Positions 36,301 through 44,475 of a stretch of 64,000 bases of DNA are shown in pieces; position 1 is the first letter of the stretch; every line of letters begins with the position of its first letter. Made by a program: the position numbers and the translations under genes. The DNA is taken from the NCBI RefSeq assembly GCF_009827315.1, contig NZ_WTYF01000003.1, positions 223,501-287,500 on the forward strand, written 5' to 3'. The notes beneath the pieces were generated by a model. That model had not been told where the DNA came from, searched no databases, and was given only the letters and a program-made list of their open reading frames with translations. This DNA comes from Qipengyuania gaetbuli (GTDB lineage Bacteria; Pseudomonadota; Alphaproteobacteria; Sphingomonadales; Sphingomonadaceae).

Positions 36301-36750
36301 TCAGGCCACTTCTGCATCGCCTGTAGAAAAGAGGGCATATTCGCCCTCGTCGCATATTCCCGTGACCCATTCCTCGCCCACTTTGAGCCAGGCGTGGAAG
36401 CGTGGGTGGTCGCCTGGCGCGCGCTGGGTGCCGATGTAAAGGTCGGAGGCGATCCCGCGCCGCTCCAGCATCCAGCGGGCCGCCAGTGCCTGCGGCAGGC
36501 AATTGGGCGCGCCGGGCACATTGCGCAGCGCGCGCATCACGGCAAGGCGCATGCGCCTGACCGTGCCGAGATCGACGGCCTCGCGCCCGCCTCGGGGTGA
36601 AGCGCAGCCGATCGAACCGAAGCGCGAACGCCAGCGCCGCGGCGGCACCATCGCGACCAGCAGCCTTGCGTAAAGCAGCAGTCCCATCGCCTCGAAAGTG
36701 GCGATCCGCTCGGCGCCGTCTAGGGCAAGGAAGGACTGGAGCTTCGACAT
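36301..36750 (-). CDS. Lasso-peptide B2-like transglutaminase-fold protein (orphan)
   Basis: The 149-residue protein matches the lasso-peptide biosynthesis B2 / transglutaminase-like family (PF13471). It has the Cys motif [19 protein letters not shown] (Cys84) and the His motif [15 protein letters not shown] (His119), and a basic N-terminal helix. In lasso clusters B2 is the leader peptidase working with B1 and a cyclase. Here there is no precursor, B1/PqqD-like gene, asparagine-synthase-like cyclase or transporter nearby. It may have been recruited for another peptide-processing task. It lies 71 bases upstream of gcdH. Confidence 0.85.
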   Translation of the reverse strand: MSKLQSFLALDGAERIATFEAMGLLLYARLLVAMVPPRRWRSRFGSIGCASPRGGREAVDLGTVRRMRLAVMRALRNVPGAPNCLPQALAARWMLERRGIASDLYIGTQRAPGDHPRFHAWLKVGEEWVTGICDEGEYALFSTGDAEVA

Positions 36751-36787
36751 GAAGCCCCCAGCATATCACGAGCGGGCGTGCTTTGCC

Positions 36788-37174
36788 TCACTTAACGAGC
36801 GGCAGGGCCTTGCGGCAGTCTTCGGCACATTCGCGGCACATGGTCGCGCAAAGCTGGCAGTGCGGATTGTCGTGCTGAGCGCATTCGGCAGCGCAGGTCT
36901 CGCAGGCCTTGATGCAGGTTTCCAGCTGGGCGCGCAGGACCTCGATGTTCTGCGCGGTGCGGCGCACGGCGAGGCGGGCGGTGGCGGCGCAGACGTCGGC
37001 GCAGTCGAGGCAGTTCCTGATGCATTGCGCCATGTCCATGTCCTCTGCCACGCAGGCATCGGCGCAGGAGGTACAGAACAGCGAACACAGCATCGCGTGG
37101 CGCGCGGCGAGGACCAGTTCCTCGGTCTCGTCCTGCACCTGCGGATGGGCGGCGATCATCTTGGGAAGGGACAT
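36788..37174 (-). CDS. Four-helix-bundle copper-binding (Csp-like, DUF326) protein
   Basis: The 128-residue protein has 17 Cys, mostly as CxxC/CxxxC along predicted helices (CTSCADAC, CIRNCLDCADVC, CIKACETCAAEC, CQLCATMCRECAEDC). This is the pattern of Csp copper-storage proteins and DUF326 proteins. There is no signal peptide, suggesting a cytosolic Csp3-like store or metal buffer. The start at 37174 (MSLPKM) is chosen for the AAGGAG site; an ATG 33 bases upstream lacks one. No copper regulator or exporter is adjacent. Confidence 0.88.
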   Translation of the reverse strand: MSLPKMIAAHPQVQDETEELVLAARHAMLCSLFCTSCADACVAEDMDMAQCIRNCLDCADVCAATARLAVRRTAQNIEVLRAQLETCIKACETCAAECAQHDNPHCQLCATMCRECAEDCRKALPLVK

Positions 37175-37248
37175 GGCGAACTCCTTGAATTGTCTTGCGT
37201 ATGACAAGCCAATGGACGGAGCGCGCGGTAGGTTCCGGCAAGCGGAAC

Positions 37249-37620
37249 TCAGTGGGTCAGGGCAGCTTCCTGCACCGAATGGATGACTTCGGCAGGCGGG
37301 CAGGGCTTCATCAGTGCGCGGGCACCGGGGAAGCGCTCATGCACCTCGTCGGGTGTCAACTGGCCGGAATGGAAGATGACCTTCACGTCTTCCGCCATCA
37401 TCTGTTCGGCAAGCGGATAGACGATGCCATCGCCAAGCTGGACGTCGAGGATCGCGATGTCGGGCTTGTTCTTCTGGTAGGCGAGCATGGCCGACGAAAG
37501 GTCGTCGAACGGGCCTTCCACGACGTACCCGGCTTCCGCCACGGTATCGCACAGGTCGTAGCCGATAATCAGTTCATCCTCGGCCACGAGAATGCGCAAC
37601 GGCTGCTGCAATTGTCCCAT
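37249..37620 (-). CDS. Single-domain response regulator (CheY-like receiver)
   Basis: The 123-residue receiver domain keeps the acidic pair Glu14-Asp15, the phospho-acceptor Asp59 (DIAILDVQL), Ser85 and the switch Lys105 (LMKPCP). There is no output domain, so it must act by protein contact or as a phosphate sink. GAGGAG lies 6 bases before the ATG. No histidine kinase is nearby. Confidence 0.92.
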   Translation of the reverse strand: MGQLQQPLRILVAEDELIIGYDLCDTVAEAGYVVEGPFDDLSSAMLAYQKNKPDIAILDVQLGDGIVYPLAEQMMAEDVKVIFHSGQLTPDEVHERFPGARALMKPCPPAEVIHSVQEAALTH

Positions 37621-37683
37621 CCGTGTCTCCTCACGCGCTCTCGACCCAAATGATTAACGCGTTGGGAGGGGATGGTTCCCGGA

Positions 37684-38160
37684 TCAGGCGGTGGCGCCGT
37701 ATTTCTGCGTAAAGCCTGCCGTGTCGCCCTTGGCGAGGAAGGCGGCCTGGCCGACCCAGTCATCGCGGCGGATACGGCCTCCGAAGCGGCCGAGCTGCGC
37801 GTCGATCCGGTCGATTTCGGCATCGTCCCAGGCGGCGATCTGTTCGAACCGCGTCACGCCGAGCGAGGCGAGCGTTGCGGCAAGCTTCGGACCGACGCCC
37901 TTGATGCGGGTGAGGTCGTCACCGCCGGTCGCGGCGGGAGCGGGCGCAGCCGTTTGCGTCGCATCGCGCGTGGCGGCAGGCGCACTGTCGATCAGCGCGG
38001 CATTGCGCTGCGCTTTTTCCGCGCCTTCGTCCAGCACGTCGCTTTTCGCGCCGGTGACGCGGGTGCGCTTGCCTGCGTGGAAGAGGTAGAATGCGACGAC
38101 CAGCCCGATGACGAGGGCGACGACGACCAGCAGCCACTGTTCGGCGATGAGTTCGCTCAT
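37684..38160 (-). CDS. Membrane-anchored helix-hairpin-helix protein
   Basis: The 158-residue protein has an N-terminal membrane helix (residues 9-29), an Ala/Thr-rich linker, and a helix-hairpin-helix domain (LTRIKGVGPKLAATLASLGVT, residues 83-103) followed by a conserved RRDDWVGQA region. It resembles the C-terminal NADH-quinone-oxidoreductase-E-like or TfoX-type HhH domains found in Alphaproteobacteria. Function is unknown. Its start overlaps the stop of the 43-residue gene (ATGA). Confidence 0.82.
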   Translation of the reverse strand: MSELIAEQWLLVVVALVIGLVVAFYLFHAGKRTRVTGAKSDVLDEGAEKAQRNAALIDSAPAATRDATQTAAPAPAATGGDDLTRIKGVGPKLAATLASLGVTRFEQIAAWDDAEIDRIDAQLGRFGGRIRRDDWVGQAAFLAKGDTAGFTQKYGATA

Positions 38161-38288
38161 AGCGTATCCTTCTCCTGCATATCTTCCGTATCCGGCGCTG
38201 GTGCGCGGCCCCAAATGGTCCAGCCGATGGCGAGGCCGATCCCGTAGGCGGCCAGCATGAGGGCGGTGGTTTCGAGCCAGATGGGCAT
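38157..38288 (-). CDS. Small membrane protein (43 residues)
   Basis: ATG at 38288 overlaps the OmpA-like stop (TGATG), and the TGA overlaps the HhH start (ATGA), so the gene fits exactly between two coupled neighbours. The product has one hydrophobic helix (about residues 8-25, TALMLAAYGIGLAIGWTIW) and an acidic C-terminal tail. The perfect start/stop fit on both sides is the main evidence that it is translated. Such small proteins often act as helpers of envelope complexes; the role is unknown. Confidence 0.75.
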   Translation of the reverse strand: MPIWLETTALMLAAYGIGLAIGWTIWGRAPAPDTEDMQEKDTL

Positions 38289-39028
38289 CAGCGCGGTCCC
38301 GGCGTATCGACTGGCGTGGGTTTGAGCGGCTCGATCCGGACGACCGAGAATTCGATGCGGCGATTGGCCGGATCGTTGGGAGCCAGGCCCTCGACCGGCT
38401 CTGCCGATCCGACGCCCTGCGCGCGCAGACCATCGCGCGGGATGCCGCGCTGGACCAGCGCCTCGCGCACGGCACGCGCACGGTCCATGCTGAGCGCGAT
38501 ATTACCCGGCTCGGTGCCCGTGTCGTCGGTATGGCCGGTAATCGCGATGATCGAGCCGAGGCAGGGGCGCAGCGCGTCCGCCACCTCGTCGATCAGGATC
38601 ATGCTGACCGGCAGCAGTTCCGCGCTCGCTTCCTCGAAACGGATCGAGCGGGTGCGCAGCAGCCCTTCGACGTCTTCCTGGCAGTGCAGCGGCTCGTATT
38701 CGATCGCGCCTGCTGAGGCATTGGCGAAACCGTCTTCCCAGCTCGTCCCGCCCACGCCGGGAAGCGAGGCGACCAGTCGTGCAGCTTCTGCGCGGCGGCC
38801 TTCGTCGAGCTTTTCGCCGCCAGAGAGCATGGGATGGCGCGTGGGCGCACCGAAGCGGTCCGTGAACTGCGCGCTGACCATGCCGAGACCGGCTTCCTTC
38901 AATGCCGCATCGGCCTGTCCGGAGAGGCGCGTACCCATTGCATCGGCGCCAGGACCGCTCGCCGCATAGCCGAGCGCCGCCACGAGGGCGGCACCGAGCG
39001 CGATTGTGAGGGCGGGGCGCGACGTCAT
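38288..39028 (-). CDS. OmpA-family peptidoglycan-binding protein
   Basis: The 246-residue protein has an N-terminal signal or membrane anchor (residues 7-24) and a middle region without recognised domain. The C-terminal OmpA domain carries ITGHTDDTGTEPGNIALSMDRARAVREALVQRG and DPANRRIEF, the residues that clasp meso-diaminopimelate. It likely tethers the envelope. It heads a translationally coupled set with the 43-residue protein and the HhH protein. Confidence 0.9.
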   Translation of the reverse strand: MTSRPALTIALGAALVAALGYAASGPGADAMGTRLSGQADAALKEAGLGMVSAQFTDRFGAPTRHPMLSGGEKLDEGRRAEAARLVASLPGVGGTSWEDGFANASAGAIEYEPLHCQEDVEGLLRTRSIRFEEASAELLPVSMILIDEVADALRPCLGSIIAITGHTDDTGTEPGNIALSMDRARAVREALVQRGIPRDGLRAQGVGSAEPVEGLAPNDPANRRIEFSVVRIEPLKPTPVDTPGPR

Positions 39029-39030
39029 CG

Positions 39031-39087
39031 CCCCGCCTTCTAGCCGCGCGCCGCGTGGGTGCAAGACCTGCGGCGCGCGGGGCGGGG
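39031..39087 (-). promoter_or_regulatory. Long GC hairpin spanning the VWA-OmpA gap
   Basis: Arms 39031-39037 plus 39044-39054 pair with 39070-39080 plus 39081-39087, giving an 18-bp stem with a 6-base bulge and 15-base loop. It fills the gap between the VWA stop and OmpA start; the GGCGGGG that precedes the OmpA ATG is inside the stem. It could terminate, stabilise the upstream mRNA or hide the OmpA ribosome-binding site. Confidence 0.6.
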
Positions 39088-39089
39088 TA

Positions 39090-40715
39090 TTACATCTGCG
39101 CTTCGGCCGTGCGGGCGAGCTCGACGAACTCCTGTCGCCAGAAATCGCGCTGACTTCCGGCGAGCCGGACGACCTGGTCCCATCCGAAATCTGCGAGCAG
39201 CGCATCGCCGCGCAGCTTCTGTCCATAGGCCGCAACGGCAGTGGCAAAGGCGAAGTCGCCCTGCGGCAGGCGCCGTGTTTCCAGTGCAGTTGCAGGCAGG
39301 CGGTACTGCAGCAGCTTCGACTGCGATGCGCCGGGCAGCTTGTAACGCAGTTGGACGAAGGCGGCCTCGCTCGCGTCGCCTGCGGGCGCCTTGCCCTTGT
39401 TCGCCGCATAGCGCCGATCGCCGATCCAGCCTTTCGCACCTGCGGGGATCACCTCGTAGAGCGCGGTGACCTGGTGGCCTGCCCCGATATCGCCGGCATC
39501 GACGCGGTCGTTGGCAAAATCCTCTTCGCGCAGCACGCGGTTCTCGTAGCCGATCAGGCGGTACTGGCTGACCGCGGCGGGATTGAATTCGACCTGGATC
39601 TTGACGTCCTTGGCGATGGTGAAAAGCGTCGAGCTCATCTCGTCGCGCAGCACCTTCTTCGCTTCGAGCGCGCTGTCGATATAGGCGTAATTGCCGTTAC
39701 CGTGATTGGCGATCTGCTCCATCATCGCCTCGTTGTAATTGCCTGTCCCGAAGCCGAGCGTGGTCAGCGTGATGCCGCTGTCGCGCTTCCGCTCGATCAT
39801 GTCGATCAGCATATCGGTGTTGGAAATGCCGACGTTGAAATCACCATCGGTAGCCAGGATCACGCGGTTCACTCCGCCTTCGATGAAGCCTTTTTGCGCC
39901 ATGGCATAGGCCAGTTCGAGCCCGGCAGCGCCCGCCGTCGATCCGCCTGCCTCGAGCTGCGAGAGCGCGGCGCGCACCCGGCCCGGACTGCTTGTGGGTT
40001 CGAGCACCACGCCGGTCGAACCGGCATAGACCACGATCGAGACCTTGTCCTGCGAGCGCATCTCGCCCGCGAGGCCCGACAGCGCGCGCTTGACCAGCGG
40101 CAGCTTGTCCGCGTCCTGCATCGAGCCAGAGCCGTCGACGAGGAAGACGAGGTTCGCCGCCGGACGCTGGTCTCGCGGCAAGTCGTATCCACGCAGCCCC
40201 ACGCGCACCAGCTTCGCTTGCGCGTTCCACGGGCTGGCTGCCGTGTCGAGCGTGACCGAGAACGGCTTGGAGCGGTCCTGCGGCGCGGCGTAGTCATAGC
40301 GGAAGTAGTTGATCATCTCTTCCGTGCGCACGGCATCCTGCGGAGGCAATTGCCCCATGGTCAGGAAGCGGCGGGCATTCGCATAGGCGCCCGTATCTAC
40401 ATCGACCGAGAAGGTGGACACCGGCTCCACCGCGGCAATCCGGATGGGCGACACCGCCTCCCCGGCATAGCGTTCGCGGTCTTCCGGCGGGATCAGCGCG
40501 GGATCGCCGGTCCAGGGCGCCATGACGGGCGGGGGAGCGGCGACGGCCTCGGCACTTTCGTACATCGGCGCATAGGCCGGTTCGGCAATATCCAACGTGG
40601 TGACGTGTTCGACCTGCTCGTTCCGGTTGGTCGCTTCGCATCCGGCGAGCATCAGCAAGGCCATGGTGGATGCCAGCGCCATCGAGCCGCCGGCAAGACG
40701 TGTCCTATTGTCCAT
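39090..40715 (-). CDS. VWA-domain lipoprotein (YfbK-like)
   Basis: The 541-residue protein has a lipobox (LMLAGC), the N-terminal von Willebrand-associated domain (VSTFSVDVDTGAYANARRFL), a VWA domain with an intact metal site (LVFLVDGSGSM, DxSxS) and the C-terminal DUF3520-type domain. This is the YfbK arrangement. It is probably anchored in the envelope and binds partner proteins through the metal site. ATG 40715 (MDNRTR) has GAGAGGAAG upstream; an in-frame ATG at 40814 would encode an AT-rich stretch without homology. Confidence 0.92.
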   Translation of the reverse strand: MDNRTRLAGGSMALASTMALLMLAGCEATNRNEQVEHVTTLDIAEPAYAPMYESAEAVAAPPPVMAPWTGDPALIPPEDRERYAGEAVSPIRIAAVEPVSTFSVDVDTGAYANARRFLTMGQLPPQDAVRTEEMINYFRYDYAAPQDRSKPFSVTLDTAASPWNAQAKLVRVGLRGYDLPRDQRPAANLVFLVDGSGSMQDADKLPLVKRALSGLAGEMRSQDKVSIVVYAGSTGVVLEPTSSPGRVRAALSQLEAGGSTAGAAGLELAYAMAQKGFIEGGVNRVILATDGDFNVGISNTDMLIDMIERKRDSGITLTTLGFGTGNYNEAMMEQIANHGNGNYAYIDSALEAKKVLRDEMSSTLFTIAKDVKIQVEFNPAAVSQYRLIGYENRVLREEDFANDRVDAGDIGAGHQVTALYEVIPAGAKGWIGDRRYAANKGKAPAGDASEAAFVQLRYKLPGASQSKLLQYRLPATALETRRLPQGDFAFATAVAAYGQKLRGDALLADFGWDQVVRLAGSQRDFWRQEFVELARTAEAQM

Positions 40716-40769
40716 TTTCTTCCTCTCCACGATTCGTTCTCCCGGATGTGATGTTATTACATAAATAAT

Positions 40770-40804
40770 GGCATCAACAAGGCCAAATTGTGGCATAAAT
40801 AAGG
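40770..40804. promoter_or_regulatory. 13-base direct repeats upstream of the VWA gene
   Basis: GGCATCAACAAGG (40770-40782) and GGCATAAATAAGG (40792-40804) match at 11 of 13 positions and are spaced 22 bases, two helical turns. Flanking CATAAATAA copies are at 40760-40768 and 40794-40802. The segment is strikingly AT-rich. A promoter with a tandem regulator site is likely. Confidence 0.55.
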
Positions 40805-40907
40805 CGGGAGTCAATCGGGCGTGCGTCGATGCGCGCCGAAACCGGCTGCAAGACGCAGGTAAAATCTTGAATCTATAGTGTTTCTGGAAAACGAGGCAGG
40901 ACGCGTC

Positions 40908-42401
40908 CTATTCGGGCGTGTTTGCCTTATTTCGCTGGAAAAGCACCCGGTCTTCGGGGCCGAAGCCCCGTTTCCAGATGATGAAGCCGTATGTCAGCAG
41001 GATCGCCGGTATGCCGAATGCCAATTCGGCCCATTCGGGAAGCTGCGTCGCGGCCCAGCCGACCAGCACTGCCGGTGCGACTGCATAGACCAGCGCCCAG
41101 CGCCAGTTGTTGATCGGATATCCGAGGATGCGGGTCAGCAGCAGGGCCTTCACGAGGCTTGCCACGCCCAGCGCGATCATCAGGGCGATGGCGGCTGCTG
41201 CGGCCTTGAACGGCTCTCCGTAACCCAGCCGCTCGACCAGCAGGATCAGCGTGATCGTCAGCGCCGCCTGGAAAGCGATGGTGCCAACCGAGATGGCAAG
41301 GTTGCGGCCCCGCGCGACGTAGATCAGCACCGCTTCGGACACCACCGCAGTTGCCGCGACCACTTCTGCTGCCAGCAGGAAGGCCAGCGCGCCCGTGCCG
41401 CCGACGAATTCCGGCCCGACGAGGCCCATGACCGCTTCGCCCGGAACGCCCAGCGCCAACGCGATGCCGGCCTGTGCGGCAATGATCCAGAAGCCCACCT
41501 GGCAGACCTGCTTGGCGATCGCCTCGTAGTTCTTCGTCTTGAGGTTCTTGGTGATGACGGGCCCGAGGATCGGTTCGAAACTGGTCTTGAGCTTCTGCGG
41601 CAGGCTCGCGACCTGCTGGGCGATGTAATAGACGCCGACCGCGGCAGGCGCTGCGAACAGGCCGAGGATGAAAATATCGAGACGGCGCGTGCCCCATTCG
41701 ATCGCATCGGCCGTCGCCAGCGGCAGGGCGCGCGCGGTGACCTTGCGCATATAGCCGAATTCGGGCCGCCAGCGGCGCGGCGGGCCATAGCTGCGGAAGA
41801 AAGACCACAGGCCGACCGCTAGCCCGGCATAGATCGAGGCGAGATAGGCCAGTGCTAGTCCGCTGTCGGCAAGCGCGGGAATGAAGACGAAAACGCCCGC
41901 CATGATGGATATCGTCCACGGCTCTACCACCGCGCGGGCGCGCACCGTGGTGGCGATGTCATAGCGATAGGCCTGCGCTGCCAGCACGATTTCGGTCAGC
42001 GCATAGCCGGGAATGGCAAGGACGATCAGCCGGTCGAGCTGGGTGAACTCGCCGCTCGGGAAGAGCGGGGCGGGCACGAACCAGAAGAAGACCGCGGCAA
42101 TCGCGGAAAAGACGATCGCCAGCAGCATCCCGTCATAGACGAGGTTCGCAGGATGCGCGTCCTCCCCTTCGGCAAGACGCTGCGCAAGGCCGCGCTTCTC
42201 GCCCATGGAACACAGCAGCGCGACCAGTTCGACGACCACCAGTGCCGATGCAAAGCGGCCCAGCGCATCGGGGCCGTAAAGGCGGCCCGCGATGAACAGG
42301 AAGGGCAGGCGCGCCAGCAGGCGCAGCAGGAAGCCGAAGAAATTCTGCCGTCCGCCCTTGGCAAGGGCAGTGAGATCTTCATCCTGCGCGGCGGCACTCA
42401 T
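40908..42401 (-). CDS. Polysaccharide flippase (Wzx/MATE-like)
   Basis: The 497-residue protein has about 12-14 hydrophobic helices and the polysaccharide biosynthesis (PF01943/PF13440) pattern: the opening RQNFFGFLLRLLARLPFLFIAGRLYGPDALGRFASA, and KLKTSFEPILGP in the middle. It probably flips lipid-linked sugar units to the periplasm, working with the export genes 12 kb away. It is coupled to gpsA by ATGA at 42398-42401. Confidence 0.9.
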   Translation of the reverse strand: MSAAAQDEDLTALAKGGRQNFFGFLLRLLARLPFLFIAGRLYGPDALGRFASALVVVELVALLCSMGEKRGLAQRLAEGEDAHPANLVYDGMLLAIVFSAIAAVFFWFVPAPLFPSGEFTQLDRLIVLAIPGYALTEIVLAAQAYRYDIATTVRARAVVEPWTISIMAGVFVFIPALADSGLALAYLASIYAGLAVGLWSFFRSYGPPRRWRPEFGYMRKVTARALPLATADAIEWGTRRLDIFILGLFAAPAAVGVYYIAQQVASLPQKLKTSFEPILGPVITKNLKTKNYEAIAKQVCQVGFWIIAAQAGIALALGVPGEAVMGLVGPEFVGGTGALAFLLAAEVVAATAVVSEAVLIYVARGRNLAISVGTIAFQAALTITLILLVERLGYGEPFKAAAAAIALMIALGVASLVKALLLTRILGYPINNWRWALVYAVAPAVLVGWAATQLPEWAELAFGIPAILLTYGFIIWKRGFGPEDRVLFQRNKANTPE

Positions 42402-43390
42402 CCGGCATCGCCCAGTTCGGCCTTGAGCGGGCGGGCAAGGATGCCTTCGACCACAGCCTTGGGATTGCCGCCCTGCAGCAGCGCATAGACCGCGGCGACG
42501 ATGGGCATGGCGACGGCGTGGCGCGCGGCCAGTTCGACCAGCACGGGCGCGGTATGCGCGCCTTCGGCAACGGTGCGCCGGTCCGCCATCAGCGCCTCGG
42601 CGCTCTGGCCTTCGCCCAGCGCCTTGCCGAGCGAGAAATTGCGGCTGGAAGTGGAAGAGCAGGTTAGCACGAGGTCGCCGAGGCCGCACAGGCCCGCCAG
42701 CGTTTCCGCCCTTGCGCCCAGCGCCTCGCCGAAGCGCAGCATTTCGGCATAGCCGCGCGCGATCAGCGCCGCGCGGGCGTTCTGGCCGAGGCCGAGGCCG
42801 TCGACCACGCCGCAGGCAATGGCGAGGACGTTCTTCACCGCGCCGCCGATCTCTGCACCGGTCACGTCGTCGGAATAATAAGGGCGGAAGGCGGGGCGGG
42901 CGACGACGGGCGAGAGCCTGTCCCATTGCGCCTCACCGCCGGCGCAGGCGAGCGTCACGGCAGTCGGCAGCCCTGCGGCCACTTCATGTGCGAAGGTGGG
43001 GCCGGACAATACGGCAATGGCGCTGCCGGGGGCGGCTTCCTTCGCCACGTGGTTCATCAGGCGTCCCGAACCGGCTTCGATACCCTTGGAACACAGCACC
43101 AAGTCGCGCGGGTGGGACGGCATGGCAGCCAGCACGCTGCCCATGTGCTGGGCCGGCGTGACCACCAGCAGCACGTCGAGCGCGGCCATGTCGGCAAGGT
43201 CGGAGGTGGCGGTAATGCTCTCGGCGAGGCGTGCGCTCGGCAGGAACAGCGAATTGGTGTGCGCGGCATTGATCTCGGCGACCAGCTCTTCCTCGCGCGC
43301 CCAGATGCGCACTGCGCGCCCGTCGCTTGCCAGCATCTGCGCCAGCGCCGTGCCCCATGCACCGGCTCCCAGAACCCCGACGCTCGTCAT
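42398..43390 (-). CDS. gpsA: Glycerol-3-phosphate dehydrogenase [NAD(P)+]
   Basis: The 330-residue enzyme starts with VGVLGAGAWGTALAQMLA (Rossmann loop), has the catalytic Lys in GAVKNVLAIACGVVDGL and the LAGLCGLGDLVLTCSS motif. It reduces dihydroxyacetone phosphate to sn-glycerol 3-phosphate for phospholipid synthesis. It is coupled by ATGA overlaps to tsaD upstream and the flippase downstream. Confidence 0.97.
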   Translation of the reverse strand: MTSVGVLGAGAWGTALAQMLASDGRAVRIWAREEELVAEINAAHTNSLFLPSARLAESITATSDLADMAALDVLLVVTPAQHMGSVLAAMPSHPRDLVLCSKGIEAGSGRLMNHVAKEAAPGSAIAVLSGPTFAHEVAAGLPTAVTLACAGGEAQWDRLSPVVARPAFRPYYSDDVTGAEIGGAVKNVLAIACGVVDGLGLGQNARAALIARGYAEMLRFGEALGARAETLAGLCGLGDLVLTCSSTSSRNFSLGKALGEGQSAEALMADRRTVAEGAHTAPVLVELAARHAVAMPIVAAVYALLQGGNPKAVVEGILARPLKAELGDAG

Positions 43391-44427
43391 GCCTTCACTC
43401 CTGCACCGCGCACGGGTTCTGCCTCGGGATCGAGCGGCCAGCGCGGGCGGGCCGAAATATCGAGCGGGTCGGGCGCAAAGCCGTCCATCTGCAGGCGCTC
43501 GACACCGGCCCAGGCGATCATCGCCGCATTGTCGGTGCAGAGGCGGGGCGGCGGCGCGGTGAAGCGCATCGAATGCTCTCCCGCGAGGGTTTCGAGCGCA
43601 TAGCGCACGGTCGCATTGGCGGCCACGCCGCCTGCCACCACCAGTGTTTCAACGGGTCCCATCGCTGCCAGCGCTATCCGCAGCCGGTCGATGACGCAAT
43701 CGACTGCGGCCTGCTGGAAGCTCGCCGCGATGTCCTCGGGCGCATATTTCCCGCTCTCGTGAGCGCGCATCACGGCGCTCTTGAGGCCAGCGAAGGAGAA
43801 ATGCGGTTCGCCGCTGCCGACCATGGGGCGGGGCAGCGGGACGGCCTTCGCATCGCCCGTCGCCGCCAGCCGTTCGACCGCAGGGCCGCCGGGGAAGCCG
43901 AGGCCGAGGATCTTGGCGGTCTTGTCGAACGCCTCGCCCAGCGCATCGTCGATGGTCGTCGCCAACCGGCGATAGCGGCCGACCCCGTCGACGCGCAGGA
44001 TCTGGCAGTGCCCGCCCGACACCAGCAGCAGGGCATAGGGAAATGCGAGCTCGGCATCGGCAAGGCGCGGGCTTAGCGCATGACCTTCGAGGTGGTTGAT
44101 GGCGATAAGCGGCGTATCGCTCGCCATTGCCAGCGCCTTGGCGCTGACCAGCCCGACCATGACCCCGCCGATGAGGCCGGGGCCGGCCGTAGCCGCAATG
44201 GCATCGCAATCGTCCAACGTGACGCCTGCATCCTCCAGCACGCCCGCGATCATCGGGGCGAGCCGTTCGGCATGGGCACGCGCGGCGATTTCGGGCACGA
44301 CCCCGCCGAAGGGGGCGTGTTCCTCGTCCTGCGAGGCGATCCTTTGCGCGACGATCCGCCGGTTGCCGTCGACCAGCGCGGCGGCGGTTTCGTCGCAGGA
44401 ACTTTCGATACCGAGAACAAGCGTCAT
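43387..44427 (-). CDS. tsaD: tRNA N6-adenosine threonylcarbamoyltransferase
   Basis: The 346-residue protein of the Kae1/TsaD family has LGIESSCDETAAALV at the start, the metal-binding NHLEGHALSP, and LLVSGGHCQ. It transfers the threonylcarbamoyl group to A37 of ANN-decoding tRNAs together with TsaB/TsaE, not in the window. It is divergent from hemC with 48 bases between. Confidence 0.97.
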   Translation of the reverse strand: MTLVLGIESSCDETAAALVDGNRRIVAQRIASQDEEHAPFGGVVPEIAARAHAERLAPMIAGVLEDAGVTLDDCDAIAATAGPGLIGGVMVGLVSAKALAMASDTPLIAINHLEGHALSPRLADAELAFPYALLLVSGGHCQILRVDGVGRYRRLATTIDDALGEAFDKTAKILGLGFPGGPAVERLAATGDAKAVPLPRPMVGSGEPHFSFAGLKSAVMRAHESGKYAPEDIAASFQQAAVDCVIDRLRIALAAMGPVETLVVAGGVAANATVRYALETLAGEHSMRFTAPPPRLCTDNAAMIAWAGVERLQMDGFAPDPLDISARPRWPLDPEAEPVRGAGVKA

Positions 44428-44475
44428 AACTTCGCTTTCCCTTAGCGGTCTCGCTCGCTAGGGCAAGCGACCGCA

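Noticed and set aside
36301..37174. A lasso-peptide or other RiPP gene cluster
   Set aside because: Only the B2-like gene is present; I found no short precursor frame, PqqD-like protein, cyclase or ABC transporter between 35000 and 40000.
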